Part shown: positions 23,015 through 30,481 of the stretch, in pieces | Layout: every line of letters begins with the position of its first letter | How positions within the stretch are numbered: the first letter of the stretch is position 1 | Assembly: GCA_024998815.1 (NCBI GenBank) | Contig: JACEUQ010000001.1 | Location: forward strand, 1,550,001-1,614,000 | Direction of reading: 5' to 3' | Length of the DNA: 64,000 nucleotides | From: Opitutus sp. | Lineage (GTDB): Bacteria; Verrucomicrobiota; Verrucomicrobiia; Opitutales; Opitutaceae | Made by a program: the position numbers and the translations under genes | The notes under the pieces: generated by a model | What the model was told of the DNA's origin: nothing | Database searches by the model: none | What the model saw: the letters and a program-made list of their open reading frames with translations, nothing else

Positions 23015-23464
23015 ATGCCCAACGCCTTCATCGATCTCCAGTCCCGCCTCGCCGCGCTGCTTGCCGTCGCTTTCCCGACCGACACGATCCTCACCGAAAA
23101 GCTCGGCGACCTGCCGCAGCAGATCGAAACCACCCTGCTCAACATCGGCTTCGGCATCGTAGTCACCACCGCACGCGGCACCGCTCAAAACCTCGATCAA
23201 GCCGGCTGGAGCCAGCCCATGCCCCTCGTCTTCCAGGAAGAGCTCACCGTTGCCGTTATCCACGCCCCGCTGCTCAAGACCGACCGCAATACCCTCGACG
23301 CCGTCTCCACCGCCATCGCCGCCCTCCACAACCAGCCCGTCGCCTTCGGCCAGCGCTCCACGCCCCTCATCCGTGTGACCGGGCACGAGCTCGCCACCGA
23401 CGCGCCCGACGGCGTCGTCGTGCATCACCTGCTCGTGCGCACCGTCCTCCCCTTTTCCGTCTGA
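23015..23464 (+). CDS. Tail terminator/minor tail protein
   Basis: A 149-residue protein between the gpG-like gene and the tail tube gene, the place of a tail terminator in siphophages. It begins with a helix (FIDLQSRLAALLAVAFPTD) and continues with strands (LNIGFGIVVTTARG, QEELTVAVIHAP, VTGHELATD), consistent with the alpha/beta fold of terminators. No signature residues are known to me. Confidence 0.6.
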   Translation: MPNAFIDLQSRLAALLAVAFPTDTILTEKLGDLPQQIETTLLNIGFGIVVTTARGTAQNLDQAGWSQPMPLVFQEELTVAVIHAPLLKTDRNTLDAVSTAIAALHNQPVAFGQRSTPLIRVTGHELATDAPDGVVVHHLLVRTVLPFSV

Positions 23465-23499
23465 TTAGCAAAAACCAAACCTAAAGCACACCTCCTCCA

Positions 23500-24312
23500 A
23501 TGGCCGTTAATTCCAACCTCCAAAACATCCGCAGCATGGTAATCGGCACCACCGCCGAGTTCGCCTTCGCGGAAAATGCCACCTCCGCTGCCCTCGCTGG
23601 CGGTGTTTCCTTCCCGTTCCGCGATTTCGGTAACATGACCGTCGTCGATGTCGACTCCACCGTCGAAACCGAGGGTCGCATCGTCTCCGTACGCGGCATC
23701 CGTCGCCAGATCTCCAACGAGCCCACCCTCACCAAGCTGTCGTTTAAGTTGAAGAGCAACGAGGCCGACCCCTACAAGCTGGCCTACGCTTTTAACGCCA
23801 ACATCGTCGGCGACTTCTTACAAGCCGCCCTGACCGCCACCGCCGGTCAGCCGCTCGACTTCAGCGTCGCCCCCGCCGTGATCGGTCGCTGGTACCAGCT
23901 GCGCACTGCAGGCGGCGTCTCGGTGCGTAACGTCACCGCGTTGACCATCACGACCCTCACGGAAAACACCGACTTCGTGGTGGACCGCGACCTTGGCCGC
24001 GTGCGTTTCCTCACGTCGCAAGCGGTGAGCCGCACGCCCACGATCACCGCCTCGGCCATCACCGCCGATCCGTCGAACTTGGCGATGACTCAGCTCAACC
24101 CGATGCAGACGGCCATCCGCCGTGGTTACGGCCGCTTGGCCTTCTTCGACCGCGACAGCACCAACAAAGTGTTCCTCGATTATGTCGACTTCAACTGCGA
24201 GGTCATCCTCGACGGCAACGGCCTGAATGCGCAGGACGGCAAGAGCGCCGCTGAAGTGAGCCTCATGGTCACGATCCTCGACGTCTCGGGCAGCCTCTTC
24301 GTCCGCAGCTAA
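23500..24312 (+). CDS. Major tail tube protein
   Basis: A 270-residue, Thr/Val-rich protein dominated by predicted beta strands (FGNMTVVDVDSTVETEG, TITASAITADPSNLA, NKVFLDYVDFNCEVILDG) that begins MAVNSNLQNIRSMVIG. Its size, strand content and place before the chaperone and tape measure genes fit a tail tube subunit of a non-contractile tail. Confidence 0.75.
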   Translation: MAVNSNLQNIRSMVIGTTAEFAFAENATSAALAGGVSFPFRDFGNMTVVDVDSTVETEGRIVSVRGIRRQISNEPTLTKLSFKLKSNEADPYKLAYAFNANIVGDFLQAALTATAGQPLDFSVAPAVIGRWYQLRTAGGVSVRNVTALTITTLTENTDFVVDRDLGRVRFLTSQAVSRTPTITASAITADPSNLAMTQLNPMQTAIRRGYGRLAFFDRDSTNKVFLDYVDFNCEVILDGNGLNAQDGKSAAEVSLMVTILDVSGSLFVRS

Positions 24313-24372
24313 GCCGAGGAACTCAACCCAACTGCGCCCCGCGAATAAACCGTGGGGCGCAACCCATCCACC

Positions 24373-24804
24373 ATGTCCCTGCTCAACCACACGCCCTTCA
24401 CCGTCGCGAAGACCGACGGCACCCACGAACAGCTCGCCCTCGGGCGCCTCTCGATTCGCAACCTCTATCTGTTCGCCCAAAAACTCGCTGCCACCGATGG
24501 CGTCGGGCTGGTTGTTTTGGCCACGGGTAAGAGCGCCGACTGGGTCGATACGCTCACACCGGCCGCGTTTGGCGAACTGCACAAGAAGATCATCGAGCTA
24601 AATTTTCCAGCGGCGACCGAGATCGCGAAGGGCGATCCCCGGCTCGCCGCCCTGCTCATGCCCTTCATTCAAGAGGTTCAGATCCTGAGCGTGATCGCGG
24701 TCTCGGCTGGGATGAACTTGCCCGCCTTGTTGCCCGTGCCTGCGCCCTCGGAGTCGAAGGTGGATGCCGCGAGCGAGTCCTCGACCTCTGCCCCGATCAT
24801 CTGA
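24373..24804 (+). CDS. Tail assembly chaperone
   Basis: A 143-residue helical protein with LALGRLSIRNLYLFAQKLA and FGELHKKIIELNFPAATEI, and a low-complexity Ser/Pro tail. It sits between the tail tube and tape measure genes, where lambda G and its equivalents lie. The ATG at 24373 fits the family start better than 24352. Its TGA overlaps the ATG of a short second gene (TGATG). Confidence 0.68.
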   Translation: MSLLNHTPFTVAKTDGTHEQLALGRLSIRNLYLFAQKLAATDGVGLVVLATGKSADWVDTLTPAAFGELHKKIIELNFPAATEIAKGDPRLAALLMPFIQEVQILSVIAVSAGMNLPALLPVPAPSESKVDAASESSTSAPII

Positions 24805-24950
24805 TGGCGATCCTTGCCGAACATCATCGCCTCCGGGCTGAACAAAACCTGCAGCTGCTGCTCTGCGTGAACCACGGTTTCAACGGCGGCGATGGGGCCA
24901 CGAAGCTAGCCGAACAGTTCAGCGCTGAAGCCTCTAGTTCAACCCGCTAG
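24804..24950 (+). CDS. Short second chaperone-region protein (48 residues)
   Basis: The ATG overlaps the preceding stop (TGATG at 24802-24806) and the frame gives MAILAEHHRLRAEQNLQLLL ... ending SSSTR. In lambda-like tails the chaperone gene is followed by an overlapping T segment reached by frameshift. Here re-initiation at TGATG would do the same as a separate protein. In the GTA/D3112-like systems a short helical protein with 'E-x-x-R-x-x-x' is found at this place. The sequence is too short to identify surely. Confidence 0.55.
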   Translation: MAILAEHHRLRAEQNLQLLLCVNHGFNGGDGATKLAEQFSAEASSSTR

Positions 24951-25134
24951 GTCCAAGTCCCTGCGAAGCCCGCACCCGCTCACACTCCGCACGCCGCTGT
25001 TTGGCGGTCGCCTTATCTCCCACCCAAAGCACCGCCAGGCACAGGCCGCAGGCCAGCATCACCGGCAGCACATCACGCACCATCAACGACGCTATAATCC
25101 CCCCGAAAAAAAACAGGATTAGCAGCGCCTTCAT
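24934..25134 (-). CDS. Possible antisense membrane protein between chaperone and tape measure genes
   Basis: On the minus strand, an ATG at 25134 opens a 66-residue frame MKALLILFFFGGIIASLMV, then VMLACGLCLAVLWVG and a basic charged tail (KQRRAECERVRASQG). Two membrane segments and a positive end look like a designed small membrane protein. On the plus strand this 190-bp stretch has no gene, which is unusual in this tightly packed tail operon. It may be a 'moron' such as a superinfection-exclusion peptide. Confidence 0.45.
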   Translation of the reverse strand: MKALLILFFFGGIIASLMVRDVLPVMLACGLCLAVLWVGDKATAKQRRAECERVRASQGLGPSGLN

Positions 25135-25143
25135 TCCCACACC

Positions 25144-27696
25144 ATGAGCCAAGTAGACCTCCAAATCAAGATCGGCGTCGCCACGCAGCTGGAGCAACTG
25201 CGTGCCATGGAGTCTCAGTTTGCCAAGAATATCGTGCAACTGCGCACCCTTGGCACAGGGGGTGCCGAAGCCTTGCAGAAGGTCGAAAAGAACCTCGGGC
25301 TGGTGCGTAGTCAGCTCGCCAGCATTGGCGGCATGGGTAAGGTCAGCGAGGCTGTGGGCGATGTGTTTAAGTCCATCCCTGTCGTGGGAACGGCGATGAA
25401 CATGCTCAACGGCTCCGCTGCCGCCGTGGGCGTGGGGCTCACAGCTGCCGCTTATGCCGCCAACCAGTTTCACGCCTCGCTCCAGTTCGCCGATAACCTC
25501 CAGGATGTCTCCGAGCAGCTCGGTGTGTCTGCCTCCAATTTACAGGCTCTCAACGCCCATTTCGGCGACGCCGGTATCAAGGCCCCGCAAGTCGCGCAGA
25601 CAATGCAACGCCTCAGCCTGGCACTGGCAGGGGCGGCCTCCGGGAGTCAGCCGCTCATCACGGCGTTTTCATCGCTGGGTCTGTCGGTTGAAACGCTTCG
25701 TGGGCTCGCTCCCGACGAAGCACTGGCCCGCGTTGGTGCCGCCTTGGCGGCGCATGCAGGCAGTGCCGAAGCTGCGGCCGCCGCCACAGCCATCCTTGGG
25801 CGGGGTACAGGCAAGCTCCTCGCCGCACTCAAAGAACTAGGCGCGGCTGGGCTGGAAAAAACCACCTCCGCGATGACGGAGGCGGGGCGTGTCCTCGACG
25901 ATGCGATGGTTAAAAAGCTGGCTGCTGCCAACCAGAAGCTCGAAGAGCTGGACCAACGCTGGACCATTTTTAAGGCCGGTCTGGTGGGCATTGTTCTTCC
26001 GGGCGACCCCATCACCGGGCCCCGTGGCCGTGCCGGGGCCTACGCCAAAGTAAATCAGCCCCCAGCACCTGCGGCACGATCTGCCCTCGAAGCCCTCGCC
26101 GCCCAACCACTCAAGCCGGTTAAGACCGAAGCCGAGATCCTTCGCGCCACTCAGTCCTCCCGTCGGGTAGCCCCCGAACTGCTAGAGGAAAATCGGGGCA
26201 AACTTCGCGCCGAGTCGCAGGCCAACCAGCTTTCCAACGCTCCGATCCTCGCCGCCCGCGCTGAACTCGCCACGCTCGCCGCCACTAAAAAGGCGACGCT
26301 GGATGCTGCCGAAGCCGCCAAGGCACTCGCCGAGGCCAAGGCCCCGATCCTCGCCGAACAGGCAAAGCTCGATGCCGCCATTGACGCTGCGCAAACCAAG
26401 CAACTCGACCTCGCCACCCAGCTTGCCCTGGCTGAAGACGCCCGCCACCGCGTGATCATGCAGATGCCGGCCGCCGAAGATCAATCGGTGCAGGCGGCCA
26501 AGGACCGGCTGGCTCTCACCACCCAGCTTGCCGCGATCGACGCCGACATTGTTGCCACGAAAAACGCCCAAGCTGAAGCCGACAAGGCACTCGCCGAGAA
26601 GGCTGCTAAAGCCATAGCAGACGCCAAAGAGCTAAAGCTAAAAGAAGAGCAACTCGCGGCCGCTCGCAGGATCGCCACTGGGGATGCCGCGATTTCTAAT
26701 CTTAAAAATGATCCGCTCGCTCTTAATGAGACCAAGCGCAAAGGTGAGATCGCTCTGTATGCGGAACAAAACCGCTTCATCAAAGAGCGGATCGACCTGC
26801 TCAATAAAGAGCGGGAATCAGCGACCGATGTTCGCCGTGGTCAAATTGACTCCGAGGTCTCTGGACTCAATGCCAAGGCTGGCGAGAACAACATATCAAG
26901 CATCAACGCGCAGGCTAAGTCTATAGGCACCGGCGCGACCCAAGGAGCCGTGGAATACCTTAACAGCATCCCTGATGCCGCCGGTCGGGCGTCGGTTGCC
27001 GTCTTGTCCGTTGCCCAGGGCTTGGAGAACGGCATCGGCTCAAGCCTGCAAGGACTGATCAATCAAACAATGACTTGGGGGCAGGCGCTGGCTAACATCG
27101 GCCAGTCCATCGTTGATTCAATCATTGGGGCATTTGTGAGGATGGCCGCCCAGTGGATCACCCAGCAAATCGTCATGGCGGTATTTGGTAATGCCATCCG
27201 CGCCGCTCAGCTTGCAGCGCTCCTGCCCGTCACCTCGGCAACCTTGGCAATGTGGGCTCCAGCGGCAACCGCAGCGAGTATCGCAACCATGGGCGGCGCA
27301 GCAGTCACCGGCGCGGCCGCCTCTAAAGCCGCGATCATTAGCAGTGTCGCCGGTTTTGCCGAAGGCGGTCGAATCTCAGGGCCCGGCACCGGTACCAGCG
27401 ATGATGTGTTTATTAGGGCATCAAACGGCGAATTCATGATGACAGCTCAGGCCACGGCCAAATACGAGCCGCTGCTAAAGCAAATGAATGCGGGTAACTT
27501 TAACCCCGGCCAGTTGGCGACAAACACAGTCAGCAGTGGGGCTACATCGCCCGTGCAGGCAGGCGGCAACACGCAGATCAACATCGGCCTCATGGGCTAC
27601 ATGACCCCGCAGCAGTGGGCCGCCAGCCAAGAAGGCCAAGCCCACATCCTCGATATCGTGTCCCGCAATATCCACACGATCACCGGCAACGGCTAA
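25144..27696 (+). CDS. Tape measure protein
   Basis: An 850-residue protein, the longest of the central tail genes. It begins MSQVDLQIKIGVATQLEQL. It has an N-terminal membrane-like helix (AAAVGVGLTAAAYAANQ), long Ala/Glu/Lys coiled coils (about 360-560: KATLDAAEAAKALAEAKAP and others), then hydrophobic Ala-rich segments near 690-750 (IRAAQLAALLPVTSATLAM). The C-terminus has GFAEGGRISGPGTGTSDDV, ASNGEFMM and related residues, typical of lambda gpH/GTA-type tape measures. The length suggests a tail of around 120 nm by the usual 1.5 angstrom per residue rule. Confidence 0.88.
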   Translation: MSQVDLQIKIGVATQLEQLRAMESQFAKNIVQLRTLGTGGAEALQKVEKNLGLVRSQLASIGGMGKVSEAVGDVFKSIPVVGTAMNMLNGSAAAVGVGLTAAAYAANQFHASLQFADNLQDVSEQLGVSASNLQALNAHFGDAGIKAPQVAQTMQRLSLALAGAASGSQPLITAFSSLGLSVETLRGLAPDEALARVGAALAAHAGSAEAAAAATAILGRGTGKLLAALKELGAAGLEKTTSAMTEAGRVLDDAMVKKLAAANQKLEELDQRWTIFKAGLVGIVLPGDPITGPRGRAGAYAKVNQPPAPAARSALEALAAQPLKPVKTEAEILRATQSSRRVAPELLEENRGKLRAESQANQLSNAPILAARAELATLAATKKATLDAAEAAKALAEAKAPILAEQAKLDAAIDAAQTKQLDLATQLALAEDARHRVIMQMPAAEDQSVQAAKDRLALTTQLAAIDADIVATKNAQAEADKALAEKAAKAIADAKELKLKEEQLAAARRIATGDAAISNLKNDPLALNETKRKGEIALYAEQNRFIKERIDLLNKERESATDVRRGQIDSEVSGLNAKAGENNISSINAQAKSIGTGATQGAVEYLNSIPDAAGRASVAVLSVAQGLENGIGSSLQGLINQTMTWGQALANIGQSIVDSIIGAFVRMAAQWITQQIVMAVFGNAIRAAQLAALLPVTSATLAMWAPAATAASIATMGGAAVTGAAASKAAIISSVAGFAEGGRISGPGTGTSDDVFIRASNGEFMMTAQATAKYEPLLKQMNAGNFNPGQLATNTVSSGATSPVQAGGNTQINIGLMGYMTPQQWAASQEGQAHILDIVSRNIHTITGNG

Positions 27697-27699
27697 CTT

Positions 27700-27726
27700 C
27701 GAAGCTCCCAGCTCATAGCTCCGCAT
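27700..27726. repeat. Degenerate heptamer tandem array
   Basis: The gap between tape measure and the next tail gene reads CGAAGCT, CCCAGCT, CATAGCT, CCGC, so three or more 7-mers ending AGCT. It continues up to the next ATG at 27725. It belongs with the arrays at 13165, 30073, 46583 and 49465. Confidence 0.65.
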
Positions 27727-29797
27727 GATCCCGCTCACCTACAATTCCCAGAGCCTCTACCTGCTCGACGACCTGCCCGACTGGGGCACGCCGATCAAGG
27801 CGACGGCCTCGCTCCTCACCGCTCAGGAGTCGGGCCTGACCGACCGCGAAGCCCGCCGCGCTCACGGTGAAACCCTCCGCCTGCGCCTGCGTTATCAGAT
27901 CAAGGTGAGCGGCACCGATGCTCGCCAACTGGCAGCCGGACTCCGAGCGCACCAAAATGAGCCGGTATGCGCCCCGCTCTGGCCTGCCGCTTGCGCATGG
28001 TCCGCCCGTGCTTCGGCTGACATCACCGGCGGACTCAAGGCCGTGTTCCCGGCTGCCGGTGGAACGCCGCGCATTTACCAAACGGGCGACACCGAGCCCT
28101 CCAGCCCCACGCCCTCGGCCAACGACACCCTTGTCCCGCTCGTCGTCGGCTATTTGGAAAGCCGCGACCTACGCTGGATCACCGACGGCTTTTGCTCCTT
28201 CGACGTGGCCCTCGTCGAAAATTCACCTGCGATCTGGGCGATCACGCCCGCAGCCTACACCGCGCCCGCAGGCCCGTTGCCGAGTGGCTACGGCACCGCC
28301 CCCCGCCTGTTTCCATTTTTAACCCATTGGGACGGCCCGCGCACCGGCTACACCCTGCGCATCGCCCGCGACGAAATCGGCTTCGGCCGCCAGACCTCCG
28401 ACGTCGCCCGCGCTGCGGCCGTTGCCCGCACGGTCGAACAAACAGCGTGGGCCTCCACTGCCGACGGTTGGAGTGCCTCCAAGCTGCTGGCCTTCTTCGC
28501 TGCCCACGGTGCGGGCGCGTCTTTTTGGGCCTCGGGCCAGCAGTCCGCCGCCGTCCTCGCCTCCAACCTTGCGGCCTCTGCCACGACCGCGACCGTCACC
28601 GACACGACTGGCCTCGTGATTGGTGACCGCTTGGGCCTCGTCCAAAAAGGCCAGCTCACCGGCTGGGTTGGTCCGCTCACGACCATTGCCAGCCCCACGA
28701 TTTCCTTCCTTTCCTCGGGCAACGCTGCGAGCCCTGCCGCCACGACCTCACTCGTGCCGCTGCTGCTGGCCCGTTTCGACAGCCCGAAACTTGAGCTGGA
28801 ATGGATCACCGACCGCCTCGCCACGGCCTCCTTCCGCGTGCGCGAGCTGCCCCCCGAGCTGGCACTGCCCGCCGGTGAAACCCTCGGCACGACCCTCGGC
28901 AACCTCACGCCCCGCGCATGGATTTATCTGTTCGAGCGTAACTACGAAGCCGGTGGGACAATCCCCTATTTCTTCACGTCGTATGAGCGCGATTTGTATG
29001 TCGATGACGCTGATCCGGTCTTAGGCGGCGCTACGATTGCGTTTACGCGGATCACCCACGGCGACATCAAGACCGGCCTCGCCCTCGATCGTGACGAGCT
29101 TTCAATCGACTGCGACGGCCTTGATGTCGCCCCGCTGCTCGATGTCGCGCTTCTGCGAATGGACGTGCCGCTGACTCTTAGGGTCTATCGCGCTATTTTG
29201 ATAGGCGGCATCGCGTACAATCTCACGGCCGCTTGGTCGGGCGAAGTCGTTTCAGCCTCGATTAAAGGCAAACGTATTTCCGCCAAGGCGACCGCCCTCG
29301 GTTCGGCCTTCGACCGCAAAGCCCCGCGTTTTTACCTACAGCCCGGCTGCAATCACGGCCTATTTTCTATGGGTTGCGGCCTGAGTAAGTCCACTTTTGT
29401 GCACACTGCAATTTTGACCGCTGTGGGCACGGCAGGTTTTCCGTACACCTTCACCATTGGCTCTCTCGCCCGCTCGGGCGGAGCCGTGCTCACCGCTGCC
29501 GATATTTTCGCAGGTGGGTGGGCCGATATAAATCCGGGCATGGGTAATCTCCGCGCCATCCTCGCATCGACCGCTGTCGTGGGCGGCTCCTGCGTGCTCA
29601 CGCTTTCCGGCGACCCTTCGCCGTTCCCGAGCAACGGCACCGCCATCCTAATCTATCCCGGCTGCGACGGCCGCCGAGAAACCTGCGCGGGCACGTTTAA
29701 TAATTACGCCAATTTTGGCGGCCACCCCTTCGTGCCCACCGGCAACCCCAGCTTGTTTAAACTCTCCAGCGACGCCGGAAGTGGCGGCAAAAAGTAA
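27725..29797 (+). CDS. Tail hub protein with C-terminal Phage_BR0599 domain
   Basis: A 690-residue protein. The last 60 residues carry the BR0599 signature C-D-x-x-x-x-x-C...FNN-x-x-NFGG-x-P-FVP (GCDGRRETCAGTFNNYANFGG then HPFVPTGNP). Earlier, LQPGCNHGLFSMGCGLSK holds the other Cys pair. These four Cys are the iron-sulphur or metal ligands suggested in GTA-type hub proteins. The N-terminal half (YNSQSLYLLDDLPDWG, FDSPKLELEWITDRLATAS) looks like two hub domains, giving a longer protein than a plain BR0599 member. It stands between tape measure and NlpC/P60 genes, as in gene transfer agent-like tails. Confidence 0.8.
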   Translation: MIPLTYNSQSLYLLDDLPDWGTPIKATASLLTAQESGLTDREARRAHGETLRLRLRYQIKVSGTDARQLAAGLRAHQNEPVCAPLWPAACAWSARASADITGGLKAVFPAAGGTPRIYQTGDTEPSSPTPSANDTLVPLVVGYLESRDLRWITDGFCSFDVALVENSPAIWAITPAAYTAPAGPLPSGYGTAPRLFPFLTHWDGPRTGYTLRIARDEIGFGRQTSDVARAAAVARTVEQTAWASTADGWSASKLLAFFAAHGAGASFWASGQQSAAVLASNLAASATTATVTDTTGLVIGDRLGLVQKGQLTGWVGPLTTIASPTISFLSSGNAASPAATTSLVPLLLARFDSPKLELEWITDRLATASFRVRELPPELALPAGETLGTTLGNLTPRAWIYLFERNYEAGGTIPYFFTSYERDLYVDDADPVLGGATIAFTRITHGDIKTGLALDRDELSIDCDGLDVAPLLDVALLRMDVPLTLRVYRAILIGGIAYNLTAAWSGEVVSASIKGKRISAKATALGSAFDRKAPRFYLQPGCNHGLFSMGCGLSKSTFVHTAILTAVGTAGFPYTFTIGSLARSGGAVLTAADIFAGGWADINPGMGNLRAILASTAVVGGSCVLTLSGDPSPFPSNGTAILIYPGCDGRRETCAGTFNNYANFGGHPFVPTGNPSLFKLSSDAGSGGKK

Positions 29798-29829
29798 GCG
29801 CCGGACAATTGACGACCCATTAAACAGAC

Positions 29830-30276
29830 ATGCGCCCCGAAACCCTCAACATCGACGCACTCACCACCAATGCCTTCCTGTGGCGCGGCACGCCTTTTGC
29901 GCCCAACTCCTGCGAGCGCGGCCCGCGTGGCGGCGTGTGCTGCCACCTGCTCGTTGCCGAACTCTACAAGTCGGCTGGCCTCGATCTGGGCGAAGTCCCC
30001 CACGGCCCTCCCGGCCACGCCCGCAGCGGTGCGCCCTCGATCATGGTGCCGTGGCTCGATGCCAGCCCCCTCTTCCAGCTCCTAGCTCCAAGTTCCCAGC
30101 TCGAACCCGGCGACCTGCTCGGCTTCACCCTTGGCAGCACGATTCACCACCTCGCGATCCTTCTGCCCGGTGACCAAATCGTGCACGCGATTAACCACAT
30201 GGGCGTGGTCATCACCCCGCGCCTCGACGCCACTTGGGCGAGCCGCCACGCCGCCACTTGGAGGCCCATCGCATGA
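29830..30276 (+). CDS. Tail-associated NlpC/P60 cell-wall peptidase
   Basis: A 148-residue protein with the NlpC/P60 layout: GTPFAPNSCERGPRGGVCCHLLVAELY (catalytic Cys in the GGVCC motif), LEPGDLLGF and TIHHLAILLPGD (catalytic His), followed by IVHAINHMGVVI. It may cut peptidoglycan locally during DNA entry. A 7-bp repeat array (30073-30107) lies inside the coding region and encodes LLAPSSQLEP. It is ATGA-coupled to the next gene. Confidence 0.85.
   Translation: MRPETLNIDALTTNAFLWRGTPFAPNSCERGPRGGVCCHLLVAELYKSAGLDLGEVPHGPPGHARSGAPSIMVPWLDASPLFQLLAPSSQLEPGDLLGFTLGSTIHHLAILLPGDQIVHAINHMGVVITPRLDATWASRHAATWRPIA
30073..30107. repeat. Degenerate heptamer array inside the NlpC/P60 gene
   Basis: Consecutive units TTCCAGC, TCCTAGC, TCCAAGT, TCCCAGC, TCGAACC. 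The array lies in frame and adds a loop-like segment to the peptidase. The motif core (AGCTCC) matches the array at 27700. Confidence 0.65.
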
Positions 30277-30470
30277 GCTTTGGCGGATCTAAAAAACCCA
30301 ACCCGACGCCTGACACGGGCAACGTGCAGCAAAACGAGGTCGCGACCAATCAACAGGCCGTCGCCATCCCGCTCGTCATGGGCACGAACAAAGTCGCGCT
30401 GCGCTGGATCACGCCAGCCACGAACCAATTCACCAAACCCGCGCCAACTCAACGGCCCGGCAAAAAGTAG
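30273..30470 (+). CDS. Small tail-tip protein preceding the J-like gene
   Basis: A 65-residue protein, coupled by ATGA to the peptidase gene. It has GGSKKPNPTPDTGN, AVAIPLVMGTNKVALRWITPA and a basic C-terminus. The strand 'IPxxxGxNxVxxRWI' resembles the beginning of some J-type tail tip proteins, which would mean that an originally single tip protein is split over two genes here, or that a separate short partner exists. The frame differs from that of the next gene, with 11 bp between. Confidence 0.55.
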   Translation: MSFGGSKKPNPTPDTGNVQQNEVATNQQAVAIPLVMGTNKVALRWITPATNQFTKPAPTQRPGKK

Positions 30471-30481
30471 TCGTTAAAACT

